Under the pieces are notes generated by a model. That model was not told where the DNA came from, did not search any database, and worked only from the letters and a program-made list of their open reading frames with translations. A stretch of 64,000 nt of DNA from Clavibacter sp. VKM Ac-2872. GTDB taxonomy: Bacteria; Actinomycetota; Actinomycetes; Actinomycetales; Microbacteriaceae. The stretch spans positions 186,001 to 250,000 of the forward strand of contig NZ_JADKRR010000002.1 of the NCBI RefSeq assembly GCF_015351105.1, in the 5' to 3' direction. Shown here one piece after another: positions 8,779 through 17,758 of the stretch; position 1 is the first letter of the stretch, and every line of letters begins with the position of its first letter. Both the position numbers and the translations under genes were made by a program.

Positions 8779-9201
8779 TCAGATCCGCAGCGAGAACGCC
8801 GCCAGCCCCTGCTCCGCGTGCGGCGCGAAGCCGAGCGCACGGTAGAAGGGGTGCGAGCGGTCGCCGTCCTCGGTGCCGCCCGCATCGGTGGTGAGCACGA
8901 GGAGGACGCCCGCGGACTGGCTCGCGCGCACGTGCTCGACGAGCGCGCGGCCGACGCCGCCGCGCTGCAGGTCGGGCCGGACGAGGAGGTCCTGGACGTA
9001 GCAGATCGTCGCCCCGTCGCCCACGGTGCGCACCAGGCCGACGAGCCGGCCGTCGGCGTCGCGTGCGGTGGCGACGAGGGCGGATGCGGCGAGCGCCCGC
9101 TCGAGCCGCTCGGGGTCGCGCGTGTAGACGCTCCAGCCGACGGATCCGTAGAGGTCGAGCAGCTCGTCGCGGGCGGGGATCTCGTCGGCTAGGAGGGTCA
9201 C
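8779..9201 (-). CDS. GNAT-family N-acetyltransferase
   Basis: A 140-residue GCN5-related acetyltransferase. The acetyl-CoA binding segment is VRPDLQRGGVGRALVEHV, preceded by the beta-4 strand CYVQDLLV and followed by the late motif HPFYRALGFAPH. The start is ambiguous: GTG at 9201 (chosen, followed by a TLLADEIPARDELL leader common in this family) or GTG at 9207. Substrate unknown. Confidence 0.82.
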   Translation of the reverse strand: MTLLADEIPARDELLDLYGSVGWSVYTRDPERLERALAASALVATARDADGRLVGLVRTVGDGATICYVQDLLVRPDLQRGGVGRALVEHVRASQSAGVLLVLTTDAGGTEDGDRSHPFYRALGFAPHAEQGLAAFSLRI

Positions 9202-9300
9202 CCCCACACCGTAACCGCCTGTGCACTCGGCGCACGCGCGGTGCCCGCCGCTCGATGCGGTCGCGGTTCCGCCCGCCAACCCTTCCGACGAGAGCTGTCC

Positions 9301-10392
9301 ATGCACCAGTCGCGCCACGCCTGCACGTCCTCATCCCGTCGGACCCGGTCCGGATCCCTCGCCGTCGCCTCGCTGGCCGTCGCGGCCATCGCCACGGGCG
9401 GCCTCGGCGCCGCCCTCCTCGCCCCGGCGAGCGCGTTCGCCGCCACCGCCACCGTGGGCCTCGGCACCGCCGCCTCGTACTCGGTGCTCTCCGGCCAGGG
9501 CGTCACCAACACCGGCCCCACCACCCTCTCGGCGGACCTCGGCACCAGCCCGAACGCGGCCGTCTCGGGCTTCCCGCCCGGCGTCGTCGGCGGCGCCACG
9601 CACGCGGCCGACGCCGCTGCCGGCCAGGCGCAGTCCGACCTCACCACCGCGTACGACGACGCGGCCGGCCGGCCCAGCACCGCCGCCGTGCCCGCCGACC
9701 TCGTCGGATCCACCCTCACCCCCGGCGTCTACACGGCGGCCGGCCCGCTCGGCCTCACCGGCACGGTCACGCTCGACGCGCAGGGCGACCCGTCGGCGGT
9801 CTTCGTCATCCAGGCCCCGTCCACGCTCACGACGGGCTCGAGCAGCCGGGTGTCGCTCGTCAACGGCGCCCAGGCCTGCAACGTCTTCTGGCAGGTGTCG
9901 AGCTCCGCCACCCTCGGCACGAACTCGGGCTTCGCCGGCACGATCCTCGCGCTCACCTCCATCTCCGTCGGCACCGGCGCCACGGTCGACGGCCGCGCGC
10001 TCGCCCGCAACGGCGCCGTCACCCTCGACGACGACGCGTTCATCTCCTCCACCTGCGGCACCACCACCTCGCCCATCGGCTCGGGCACCACGCCCGTCGT
10101 CACCCCGACGCCGGCGCCCTCGTCCACCCCGGCGCCGTCGCCCACCCCCGGAGGATCCACCGGCGGCGGCACCGGCGGCACGACCGGCGGCTCCACGCCG
10201 ACGCCGTCGCCCACCTCCGGCGTGCCGACGTCCAGCACCCCGCCCGGCGACGTGCCGCCCCCGTCCGGCCACCTCCCCCGCACCCGCGGCGACGGGGTCC
10301 GCCTCGTCATCGAGCTCGCCCTGGGCACGGCGGCCCTCGCGGCCGGCATCGTCGCGGTGATCGCCGTGCGGGCCCGCCGCCGCAGGCACTAG
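9301..10392 (+). CDS. Secreted ice-binding-like (DUF3494) surface protein
   Basis: A 363-residue exported protein. An N-terminal signal peptide (basic to residue 17, hydrophobic 20-42, likely cleavage after AFA near 47) precedes a DUF3494/ice-binding-like beta-helix domain (about 50-260) with LGTAASYSVLSGQGVTNTG, DLGTSP and FAGTILA motifs. A Pro/Thr/Ser/Gly-rich linker (about 275-335) follows, then LPRTR, a hydrophobic helix and the basic tail RARRRRH, the layout of a sortase sorting signal although the canonical LPXTG glycine is Arg. Family knowledge: DUF3494 proteins include true ice-binding proteins and general adhesins. The linker repeats argue for cell-wall anchoring. It is followed by a strong hairpin at 10413. 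Confidence 0.83.
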   Translation: MHQSRHACTSSSRRTRSGSLAVASLAVAAIATGGLGAALLAPASAFAATATVGLGTAASYSVLSGQGVTNTGPTTLSADLGTSPNAAVSGFPPGVVGGATHAADAAAGQAQSDLTTAYDDAAGRPSTAAVPADLVGSTLTPGVYTAAGPLGLTGTVTLDAQGDPSAVFVIQAPSTLTTGSSSRVSLVNGAQACNVFWQVSSSATLGTNSGFAGTILALTSISVGTGATVDGRALARNGAVTLDDDAFISSTCGTTTSPIGSGTTPVVTPTPAPSSTPAPSPTPGGSTGGGTGGTTGGSTPTPSPTSGVPTSSTPPGDVPPPSGHLPRTRGDGVRLVIELALGTAALAAGIVAVIAVRARRRRH

Positions 10393-10412
10393 CCGCCGGA
10401 GCGCCGCACCCC

Positions 10413-10449
10413 GGACGCCCGTCCCCGCCTCACGCGGGGGCGGGCGTCC
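10413..10449 (+). terminator. GC-rich hairpin terminator
   Basis: A 16-base arm GGACGCCCGTCCCCGC and its near-perfect complement (one T-G wobble) are separated by the 5-base loop CTCAC. It begins 20 bases after the DUF3494 gene stop. There is no U tract, as is common in high-GC actinobacteria. It separates the surface-protein gene from the sugar-permease operon. Confidence 0.7.
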
Positions 10450-10542
10450 GTCATGCGCACGGCCCTGTCGCGGAGGAGGAGCCGGTCTAGGGTCGGCAGC
10501 AGGAGCGACGACGCTCCGATCCACCAGTCGACGAGGACCACC

Positions 10543-11502
10543 ATGACGACGACGAGCCGCCCTCCGCGCAGCAGCACCGCCGACCGGCCGCCCCGTCCCC
10601 GCCGCTCCCGCATGGCCCGCCGCGAGGCGATGGCCGGCTACCTCTTCATCAGCCCGTGGATCGTCGGCTTCCTCGTCTTCACGCTCGGCGCGATGGTCTA
10701 CAGCCTCGTGGTGTCGTTCAGCGACTACAACCTCGCGACCGACGTGGCCACGCCGGTCGGCACCGAGAACTACGAGCGCCTCTTCTCGGATCCGCGCGTG
10801 GCCCTCAGCCTCGGGAACACGCTCTTCTACGCCGTCCTCGCCGTGCCGTTCGAGGTCTGCCTCGCACTCCTGCTCGCGATCCTGCTCGCCCGCCTCGGCC
10901 GCGGCGCCGGCATCTTCCGCACCCTCTACTACCTGCCGAAGATGACCCCGACGGTCGCCACCGCGAGCGTCTTCCTGCTGCTGCTCAACGGCAACACGGG
11001 CGCCGTGAACGAGGGCCTCGAGGCGATCGGCATCGACGGCCCGCAGTGGCTCATCGACCCCGCGTGGGTGAAGCCGTCGATCGTGCTCATGACGCTGTGG
11101 GGCGTGAGCGGCACCATGGTGATCTTCCTCGCCGCCCTCAAGGACGTGCCGCGCGAGCTCTACGAGGTGTCGGCGCTCGACGGCGCCGGCCCGGTGCGCC
11201 AGTTCTTCTCCATCACCGTGCCCATGATCTCCGGCGCCATCTTCTTCAACGTCGTCGTGCTCACCATCGCCGCGCTGCAGGTCTTCGACCAGGCCTACCT
11301 GCTGTTCTGGCGGGATCAGACGAACGCGTCGCCGGACTCGTCGCTGTTCTACGGCGTGTACCTGTTCCAGCAGGCGTTCCGGTCGTTCGACTTCGGGTTC
11401 GCGGCCGCGATGGCGTGGCTGCTGTTCGTGATCGTGCTCGTCATCACGCTGATCCAGGTGAAGCTGAGCAACCGGTTCGTCTACTACGAGGGGGACCGCT
11501 GA
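10543..11502 (+). CDS. Carbohydrate ABC transporter permease (MalF-type)
   Basis: A 319-residue inner-membrane permease with six membrane helices after a basic N-terminal tail (SRMARREAMAGYLFISPWIVGF). The cytoplasmic EAA loop is visible as EVSALDGAGPVRQF. The start ATG has GAGGA 5 bases upstream; an upstream in-frame ATG lies inside the terminator region and is unlikely. It is coupled by TGATG to the partner permease. Family: CUT1 sugar importers, which usually take up di- or oligosaccharides with a separate binding protein and a shared MsiK-like ATPase; no ATPase is present here. Confidence 0.9.
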   Translation: MTTTSRPPRSSTADRPPRPRRSRMARREAMAGYLFISPWIVGFLVFTLGAMVYSLVVSFSDYNLATDVATPVGTENYERLFSDPRVALSLGNTLFYAVLAVPFEVCLALLLAILLARLGRGAGIFRTLYYLPKMTPTVATASVFLLLLNGNTGAVNEGLEAIGIDGPQWLIDPAWVKPSIVLMTLWGVSGTMVIFLAALKDVPRELYEVSALDGAGPVRQFFSITVPMISGAIFFNVVVLTIAALQVFDQAYLLFWRDQTNASPDSSLFYGVYLFQQAFRSFDFGFAAAMAWLLFVIVLVITLIQVKLSNRFVYYEGDR

Positions 11503-12491
11503 TGGCCGTCACCGACCGCTCGCCCGGCGCCGCCGCGACGCCCGCGCCCGCCGCCGCCACCGGGGATCCGCGCCTCGCCGCCGCCCTCACGCCGCTGCCG
11601 TCGCGGGATCCGTCGCCCGAGCGGCGCGACCCCGACCGCGTCCGCCGCGCCCGTTCCCGCATCGGCCGCGCCCTCATCACCGCGTTGCTCGTCGGCTTCG
11701 CGCTCCTGTTCCTCTACCCGTTCGCGTGGCTGCTCGCCGCGAGCCTCAAGCCGCGCGGCGAGGTGTTCGACAACTCCCTCTGGCCGCGCACGTTCACGCC
11801 GCAGAACTACGTCGAGGTGTGGGAGCAGCTGCCGCTCCTCGGCTGGATGGGGAACAGCCTGGCGATCGCGCTGCTCTCCGCCGCGCTCGTGTCGCTCTCG
11901 AGTGCGCTCGTGGCGTTCGGCTTCGCGTACTTCCGGTTCCCGGGCCGCAGGATCCTGTTCGGCCTGGTGCTCGCCACGATGATGCTGCCGGGCGCCGTGA
12001 CGATGGTGCCGCAGTTCCTCATGTGGAAGAACCTCGGGCTCATCGGCACGTGGATCCCGCTGTTCGGCATGAACCTGTTCGGCTCGGCCTTCTACATCTT
12101 CCTGCAGCGCCAGTTCTTCCTCGGGCTGCCGCGGGAGCTCTTCGAAGCGGCGAGGCTCGACGGCGCCAGCTACTTCGGGATGTTCCGGCGGATCGCGCTG
12201 CCGCTGTCGATCCCGTCGTTCGTCATCATCTTCATCTTCGAGTTCCAGGCCAGCTGGAACAACCTGCAGGCGTCGCTCATCTACCTCAACGCCGGCAGCG
12301 TCGAGGGGTTCACGGTGCCGCTCGGCCTCTCCTACGCGATGACCGCGTTCAGCCCGACCAACGGCGGCCAGGGCGACTACCAGCTCGTGATGGTCGCGGC
12401 GCTGCTCGTGACGCTGCCGATGCTCGTGCTCTTCGCGTTCGGCCAGCGCTACTTCGTGGAGGGCATCGCGACGCAGGGGCGGAAGGGCTGA
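11502..12491 (+). CDS. Carbohydrate ABC transporter permease (MalG-type)
   Basis: A 329-residue permease, coupled to the previous gene by a one-base stop/start overlap. A long Pro/Ala/Arg-rich cytoplasmic N-terminus (about 60 residues) precedes six helices; the EAA loop reads EAARLDGASYFGMFRRIALP. Together with the MalF-type partner it forms the channel of a CUT1 importer. The binding protein at 13008-14366 on the other strand is the probable partner (inference from proximity). Confidence 0.9.
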   Translation: MAVTDRSPGAAATPAPAAATGDPRLAAALTPLPSRDPSPERRDPDRVRRARSRIGRALITALLVGFALLFLYPFAWLLAASLKPRGEVFDNSLWPRTFTPQNYVEVWEQLPLLGWMGNSLAIALLSAALVSLSSALVAFGFAYFRFPGRRILFGLVLATMMLPGAVTMVPQFLMWKNLGLIGTWIPLFGMNLFGSAFYIFLQRQFFLGLPRELFEAARLDGASYFGMFRRIALPLSIPSFVIIFIFEFQASWNNLQASLIYLNAGSVEGFTVPLGLSYAMTAFSPTNGGQGDYQLVMVAALLVTLPMLVLFAFGQRYFVEGIATQGRKG

Positions 12492-12493
12492 GT

Positions 12494-12543
12494 GATGTGA
12501 GCGAATCCTCACATCGGTGGGATGTGAGGAAATGCCCACATCC
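12494..12543. repeat. Paired inverted repeats with four GATGTG/CACATC units
   Basis: Just past the MalG-type stop, GATGTGAG and CTCACATC form an 8-bp hairpin with a 6-base loop (12494-12515); 4 bases later GGATGTG (12520-12526) pairs with CACATCC (12537-12543). The same hexamer therefore occurs four times in alternating orientation. It may be a convergent terminator between the permease operon and gdx, or a regulator site. Confidence 0.5.
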
Positions 12544-12562
12544 GGCGGAGGCCCGACGCAGG

Positions 12563-12886
12563 TCAGCTCCCGGAGTCGACGACCTTGAGGCCGACGACGC
12601 AGCCGACGAGACCCAGCAGCAGGAGCACCTTCACGACGCTCGCGGGCTCCTCGCCCGTGACGATCGCGTAGGTCACCGTGAGCGCCGCGCCGATCCCGAC
12701 CCATACGGCGTAGGCGGTGCCCGTGCTGATCTCGCGCATCGCGTACGCGAGGCCGACCATGCTCAGCACGACGGCCACGGCGAAGACGATCGACGGCCCG
12801 AGCTTCGTGAACCCGGTGGACTTCCCGAGGGCGGTGGCCCAGACGGCCTCGAGCACCCCGGACACGATGAGGACGATCCACGACAT
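12563..12886 (-). CDS. gdx: SMR-family guanidinium exporter Gdx (SugE)
   Basis: A 107-residue small multidrug resistance protein with four membrane helices. The first helix carries the essential glutamate in a GVLEAVWATALGKS context, and GTAYAVWVGIGA in helix 3 is typical of the SugE/Gdx branch rather than EmrE. Family knowledge: Gdx exchanges guanidinium for protons as a dual-topology dimer. The assignment is strongly supported by a guanidine-III riboswitch directly upstream. A good AGGAGA ribosome-binding site lies at 12898-12893, directly next to the aptamer's 3' end. Confidence 0.93.
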   Translation of the reverse strand: MSWIVLIVSGVLEAVWATALGKSTGFTKLGPSIVFAVAVVLSMVGLAYAMREISTGTAYAVWVGIGAALTVTYAIVTGEEPASVVKVLLLLGLVGCVVGLKVVDSGS

Positions 12887-12898
12887 GGCACTTCTCCT

Positions 12899-12939
12899 GG
12901 CCAGTCTTGTCGCGTTCCGGGTACTGATCCCTCGTCCGG
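12899..12939 (-). promoter_or_regulatory. Guanidine-III (ykkC-III) riboswitch
   Basis: Reading the minus strand, the 41-base element contains CCGGACGAGG, then GTACCCGG, then GACAAGAC in the order and spacing of the guanidine-III pseudoknot aptamer (remembered consensus from structurally characterised examples). The 3' strand ends one base before the AGGAGA ribosome-binding site of gdx, so ligand-stabilised folding could control ribosome access. Translational control is therefore more likely than termination; no U-tract terminator is visible between the aptamer and the start codon. Confidence 0.9.
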
Positions 12940-13007
12940 GGGCGCGGATGGGCGCCCGTTCCCGACGCTACTCGGGCGCCCTGGTCACGGCGTGTGCAGA
13001 TCGCCGG

Positions 13008-14366
13008 TCAGCGCGCCGCCTGCTCGTAGGCCCGCATGGCCGCGGTCTGCGCGTCGGCGAGCGCCTGCTCGGGCGTCTTGTCGCCGAGGAGCGTCGAGGC
13101 GACCGCGTTCTGCATCTCGCTCTGGATCTGCTGCCCGGCCGGGGATCCGCCGATCGAGCGGCCTTCCGCGACCACGTCGTAGAACGTCGCGATGGCCTGG
13201 TCGATGCCGTCGTCGCCGCTCGGCACGACGTGGGCGTCGCGGATGGCCTGGTCGGCGGCCGGGGATCCCGTGAACAGGCCCGTGTTGATGCCGCCGTTCT
13301 CCGTCACCGTGGCGGCGCGCACGTCGCCCGCCGCCTCCCACGACTCCTGGCTGGTGAGGTCGAGCATCCACGCGCAGGCGGCGTCCTTGTTGGTGGCGCC
13401 CGCGGGGATCACGAACGCGGATCCGCCGGCGACCGCGAACGGCTCGCCGTCGCTGTCGCGGAAGGGCACGGCCGAGATGTCGATGTCGTCGCGGTACGGC
13501 GCGACCACGTTGAGGTACCACTGGGCGTCGATCTGCGCGCCGACCTGGTCCTTCACGAACTGGTTGCCGTCGCCGAAGGTGTCGAACGCGTCGCTGAAGC
13601 TCTTCCCCTTGGCGTAGCCGCCCTGCGCGTCGGACAGCTGCTTCAGGAACTCGAGGCCGGGCAGGTTCGCGTCGTCGTCGAGGGTGGGCTTCCCGTCAGC
13701 GTCGACGAGCTGGCCGCCGAAGCCGAGCATCCAGAGCGCGGCCTGCGCGGTGGGCACGGCGTCGAGGCCGAGCACCGCGGGATCGCCGCCCGACTCGCGG
13801 TAGACCTTGCCGACCGCGTCGAGCAGCTGGTCCGGCTGCGAGGTGTCGAACTGGTCGCCCGAGACGCCGGCGGCGGAGAGCACGCGCTCGTTGAGGAGGA
13901 TCGCCGGCGGCTGGAAGAACTGCGGCACCGCCCAGATCGCGTCGTCGTAGCGGATGTCGTTGGTGACGGACTCGTAGAAGCGCTCCGCGGGATCCACGTC
14001 GTGGGCCGCGTAGCACTGGTCGAGCGGGAGGATGAGGTCCTGCGCCGCGTAGGTCGCCACGAACTGGCGGTCCATCTGCACGACGTCGGGCGTCTGGCCG
14101 CACGCGACGCGGGTCGTGAACTTCTGCGCGTCGAACGCGGTGGAGTCGAGGTCGATCTCCACGCCCGAGAGCGCGTCGGCCGCGTGGGCGAGGCGGGCCT
14201 CGCCCACGTCGTCCGCGCCGTCGAACGCCCACGCCTTCAGCGTGCCGGTGGCCTCCGTGGTGAAGGAGGCGTCGGCCGCGCCGGTGCCGCCGGATCCGCA
14301 TCCCGCGAGCAGCATGGCCGTGGCGGCCGTGGCGATCACCGCGAGCGTCCTGCGTGTCTGGGTCAT
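13008..14366 (-). CDS. Sugar ABC transporter substrate-binding lipoprotein
   Basis: A 452-residue family-1 extracellular solute-binding protein. The signal peptide ends in the lipobox LLAGC (lipidated Cys23). Features of sugar-binding CUT1 proteins follow, including PDVVQMDRQFV, YYDDAIW-type and GGSAFVIPAGATNKDAACAWML segments. It is monocistronic and convergent with gdx, and likely supplies the permeases encoded at 10543-12491. Ligand cannot be deduced. Confidence 0.88.
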   Translation of the reverse strand: MTQTRRTLAVIATAATAMLLAGCGSGGTGAADASFTTEATGTLKAWAFDGADDVGEARLAHAADALSGVEIDLDSTAFDAQKFTTRVACGQTPDVVQMDRQFVATYAAQDLILPLDQCYAAHDVDPAERFYESVTNDIRYDDAIWAVPQFFQPPAILLNERVLSAAGVSGDQFDTSQPDQLLDAVGKVYRESGGDPAVLGLDAVPTAQAALWMLGFGGQLVDADGKPTLDDDANLPGLEFLKQLSDAQGGYAKGKSFSDAFDTFGDGNQFVKDQVGAQIDAQWYLNVVAPYRDDIDISAVPFRDSDGEPFAVAGGSAFVIPAGATNKDAACAWMLDLTSQESWEAAGDVRAATVTENGGINTGLFTGSPAADQAIRDAHVVPSGDDGIDQAIATFYDVVAEGRSIGGSPAGQQIQSEMQNAVASTLLGDKTPEQALADAQTAAMRAYEQAAR

Positions 14367-14460
14367 GTGGATCCCTCCGAGAGCACCGGGCCTCGTCGCC
14401 CGTCCCTCGAACGTACGCCGCTTCCGGCGGCGCGATCCGGGCGGCGGCGCGGGTCCTGCG

Positions 14461-15366
14461 TCAGGAGAGGAGGAGCTCCACCATCGCGTCGCGCGCGCGG
14501 GCGCCCTCGGGGATGGGCATGAGCGCGTACACGTGCAGGAGGTTCGGCTCCACGTGGATCCGGACGGGATGCCCGACCGCGGCCGCCTTCCGCTCGAAGG
14601 CGCGCGCGTCGGCGAAGAGGATGTCGTGCGTGCCCGAGAACACCGTGACGCGGCCGAGCCCCGCGAGCGAGCCGTGCAGCGGGCTCACCCGCGGATCCTC
14701 CACCGGCAGGTCGCCGCGCCACGACTCGACGGCGGCGCGCATGCCGTCGACCGCGAGCCACGGGTCGGTCGGCTGGATGCGGGCGATGAGCGGATCCGTG
14801 AACGACAGGTCGAGCGCGGGCGACAGCAGCACGACGTCGCGCGGCGCGGGCACGCCCCGGTCGCGGAGCGCCATCGCGGTGGACAGGGCGATCTGCCCGC
14901 CGGCCGAGTCGCCCATCAGCGTGACGCTCCCGGGACCGACCTCGGCCACGAGCGCCTCCGCGAGGTCGGCCGTGCGCTCGACGACCTCGGCGGCCGTGGC
15001 CGACGGGACGAGCGGGTAGATGGGCACGGTGAACGTCGTGCCCGTGCGGCGGGCGAGCCCCGCGACGAGCCACCAGTGGAACGGGCTGATCTCGTGGGTC
15101 CAGCCGCCGCCGTGCGCGTACAGCGCGCGACGCCGGGACGCCGGACCCGTCGGGGTCACCTCGTACACGTGCCAGCCGCCCTGGATCCGGGCGGTCACCC
15201 GCACCCCGCGGAGCAGCGGCGGCGGCGCGAAGGCACCCGGCCGCACCACGCGGCGGTGCGCGCCGCCCATCGTGCGCGCGGGCGACGCGAACTCCCCCTG
15301 CCTGCCGACCAGCGCGATCACGGGCGGGACGAGGCGGGACAGCAGGCTGCGGCGGGTGCGGGTCAT
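14461..15366 (-). CDS. Alpha/beta hydrolase (HSL/lipase-esterase type)
   Basis: A 301-residue alpha/beta hydrolase. The oxyanion-hole motif YAHGGGWTHE, nucleophile elbow MGDSAGG, the acid in SGTHDILFADA and the C-terminal histidine in NLLHVYALMP are all present and in order, so the catalytic triad is intact. A basic, weakly hydrophobic N-terminus (RRSLLSRLVPPVIALVG) may be a membrane anchor. Likely substrate: short-chain acyl esters. It lies 22 bases downstream of glpX on the same strand and may be cotranscribed. Confidence 0.85.
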   Translation of the reverse strand: MTRTRRSLLSRLVPPVIALVGRQGEFASPARTMGGAHRRVVRPGAFAPPPLLRGVRVTARIQGGWHVYEVTPTGPASRRRALYAHGGGWTHEISPFHWWLVAGLARRTGTTFTVPIYPLVPSATAAEVVERTADLAEALVAEVGPGSVTLMGDSAGGQIALSTAMALRDRGVPAPRDVVLLSPALDLSFTDPLIARIQPTDPWLAVDGMRAAVESWRGDLPVEDPRVSPLHGSLAGLGRVTVFSGTHDILFADARAFERKAAAVGHPVRIHVEPNLLHVYALMPIPEGARARDAMVELLLS

Positions 15367-15388
15367 GGCGGGGTCGGCTCGGATCGGC

Positions 15389-16375
15389 TCAGCTGGCCGC
15401 GCTGTACCACTTGGAGACGAGGTGGTCGGCCTCCACGCGGCGGATGGTGCCCGAGTGCGAGCGGAGCACGATGCTCGAGGTGCGGATCATGCCGCGGTGC
15501 CGGGTGACGCCCGCGACGAGCGCGCCGTCGGTGACGCCGGTGGCGACGAAGTACGCGTTGTCGCCCGTGACGAGGTCGTCCTGGTCGAGGATCCGGTCGA
15601 GGTCGTGGCCCGCGTCGATCGCGCGCTGCCGCTCGGCGTCGTCCTTGGGCGCGAGGCGCGAGAGGAGGACGCCGCCCAGCGCCTTGATGGCGCACGCGGT
15701 GATGATGCCCTCGGGGGTGCCGCCGATGCCGACGCACATGTCGATGCGCGAGTCGGGGCGGGCCGCGTTGATGCCGCCCGCGACGTCGCCGTCGAGCAGG
15801 AGGCGGGTGGAGGCGCCGGCCGCGCGGATCTGCGCGATGAGGTCGGCGTGGCGCGGACGGTCGAGCACGGCGACCTGCATGTCCTCGACCGCGAGGCCCT
15901 TCGCGTCTGCCAGCGCGCGGATGTTCTCGCCGATGGGCCGGTCGAGGTCGACGACGCCGCGACCCTCGGGACCGGTGACGAGCTTGTCCATGTAGAAGAC
16001 GGCCGACGGGTCGAACATGCTGCCGCGGTCGCTCACCGCGATGACCGAGAGGGCGTTCATGCGGCCGGCGGCGGTGAGGCTCGTGCCGTCGATGGGATCC
16101 ACCGCGATGTCGCACGCCGGGCCGAAGCCGTTGCCGACGTGCTCGCCGTTGAACAGCATCGGCGCCTCGTCCTTCTCGCCCTCGCCGATGACGACGAGGC
16201 CGTCGAAGGCGACGGTGCCGAGGAACTTGCGCATCGCGTCGACCGCGGCGCCGTCGGCGGCGTTCTTGTCGCCCTTGCCGATGAAGGGGGCGGAGCGGAT
16301 GGCCGCGGCCTCGGTGGCGCGGACGAGCTCCATCCCGAGGTTGCGATCCGGATTCGAGTAGTTCTCCTCGGTCAT
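15389..16375 (-). CDS. glpX: Class II fructose-1,6-bisphosphatase
   Basis: A 328-residue GlpX enzyme, full length for the family. Metal/phosphate-binding motifs include [25 protein letters not shown] and GIGGTPEGI. It converts fructose-1,6-bisphosphate to fructose-6-phosphate in gluconeogenesis; actinobacteria normally rely on this class alone. The stop is 22 bases from the downstream hydrolase gene. Confidence 0.97.
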   Translation of the reverse strand: MTEENYSNPDRNLGMELVRATEAAAIRSAPFIGKGDKNAADGAAVDAMRKFLGTVAFDGLVVIGEGEKDEAPMLFNGEHVGNGFGPACDIAVDPIDGTSLTAAGRMNALSVIAVSDRGSMFDPSAVFYMDKLVTGPEGRGVVDLDRPIGENIRALADAKGLAVEDMQVAVLDRPRHADLIAQIRAAGASTRLLLDGDVAGGINAARPDSRIDMCVGIGGTPEGIITACAIKALGGVLLSRLAPKDDAERQRAIDAGHDLDRILDQDDLVTGDNAYFVATGVTDGALVAGVTRHRGMIRTSSIVLRSHSGTIRRVEADHLVSKWYSAAS

Positions 16376-16433
16376 GTGGGGTCCTCCCGTAGAGACGTGC
16401 GCGGGCGGCTCCGTCGACTCCGCAGGTGCGTCC

Positions 16434-17570
16434 CTACGATCCTACGGCGGGGCTGCCGGCCTTCCAGCTGCCGCCCGCGATGTACCGGACCATCACGTTG
16501 AGGGTGGCGACGAAGGGCACCGCGAAGAGGGCACCGGCGACGCCGCCGACGTAGGAGCCCGCCGCGACGGCGAGCACCACGGCGAGCGGGTGCACGTGCA
16601 CGGCCCCGCCCATCACGAGCGGCTGCAGCACGTGCGACTCGAGCAGGTGCACGCCGACGACGGCGACCAGCATGATCACCGCCTGCAGCGGCCCCACGAA
16701 CACGAGCGCGATGACCACCGCGAACGCCCCGGAGACGATGGCCCCGACGACCGGGATGAAGGACGCGAGGAACACGAGGACCGCGATGGGGATCGCGAGC
16801 GGCAGGCCGAGCAGCCACGCGGCGATGCCGATGCCGACCGCGTTGCCGGCCGCCACGAAGATCTGCACGCGCGTGAAGGCGGAGAGCGTGCCCCAGCCCG
16901 CGCGGCCCGCGCCGTCGATCGCCGGGCGCGCGCGGCGGGGGAAGACGGAGACGACGAAGCGCCAGATGCCGCGCCCGTCGATGAGCACGATGACGATGGT
17001 GAAGAAGGCGAGCAGCGCGCCCGTGACGAGGTGGCCGACGCCGAGCCCCGCGTCGAGCGCGCCGGTGAGGAGCGCCTCGCGGCTGTTCTCGATGGCCTTG
17101 CCCGCGGAGGCGAGCAGCGCGTCGTAGTCGGACGGCACCACGTTGAACGGCGGCTGCGCGAGCAGGTCGCGCACGGACTGGAACCGCTCCATCGCCTCGC
17201 GCTGCAGCGTGGGGATGCCCGTGCGGATCTCCGTGACGAGCAGGAGCACGAGCCCGGAGATGACGACGGCGGTGCCGAGCAGCGTCGAGGTGATGGCGAC
17301 CCAGGCCGGCCACCGGCGCTTCCGCAGGGCGCCCACCAGCGGCTCCAGCAGCGCGCAGACGAGGAGGCCGATGAGGAACGGGATGACCACCTCCTTGACC
17401 GCGATGAGGATCCACACGGCCGCCGCCACCGCGATGCCGATGACGAGCAGGCGCCACGACCACTCGGCCGCGAGCAGGACGCCCGGGGTGACGCCGCGCC
17501 CGGCGGCGCGGCCGGCGTGCGGGGCGGCGGGCGCGGGCTGGCCCGGCGAGGGCTCGACGTCGTGGGACAT
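16434..17570 (-). CDS. AI-2E-family membrane transporter
   Basis: A 378-residue polytopic protein with about eight helices and the family-typical C-terminal segment [32 protein letters not shown]. The start is the ATG giving [12 protein letters not shown]; an upstream ATG 35 codons earlier lacks a ribosome-binding site. Family members are putative exporters or ion/proton antiporters; the AI-2 transport role is historic and not safe to transfer here. Confidence 0.88.
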   Translation of the reverse strand: MSHDVEPSPGQPAPAAPHAGRAAGRGVTPGVLLAAEWSWRLLVIGIAVAAAVWILIAVKEVVIPFLIGLLVCALLEPLVGALRKRRWPAWVAITSTLLGTAVVISGLVLLLVTEIRTGIPTLQREAMERFQSVRDLLAQPPFNVVPSDYDALLASAGKAIENSREALLTGALDAGLGVGHLVTGALLAFFTIVIVLIDGRGIWRFVVSVFPRRARPAIDGAGRAGWGTLSAFTRVQIFVAAGNAVGIGIAAWLLGLPLAIPIAVLVFLASFIPVVGAIVSGAFAVVIALVFVGPLQAVIMLVAVVGVHLLESHVLQPLVMGGAVHVHPLAVVLAVAAGSYVGGVAGALFAVPFVATLNVMVRYIAGGSWKAGSPAVGS

Positions 17571-17758
17571 GGCGGTGCTCCGATCTCGATGCGCGGGAGG
17601 CCACCTCGCTCGGAGGGAGGGCCAGGCGCCCATCATGGCGGTGCGCGCGGGCCGGCGGCCCGCGATGTCCCGCATGCGTGCGCATGAGGATCCTCCGCGC
17701 CGCTGTGCGGGATCCGTGCATCGTGCCGGGCCCCGCCGCGCGCCGTGCGCCGCGACGG

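Noticed and set aside
5121..8894. A 1257-codon open frame on the plus strand and a 1058-codon frame opposite it
   Set aside because: Both are long only because stop codons are rare at this GC content; the protein sequences are Arg/Pro/Ala-rich and lack any domain, while the genes in the other frames carry intact motifs.
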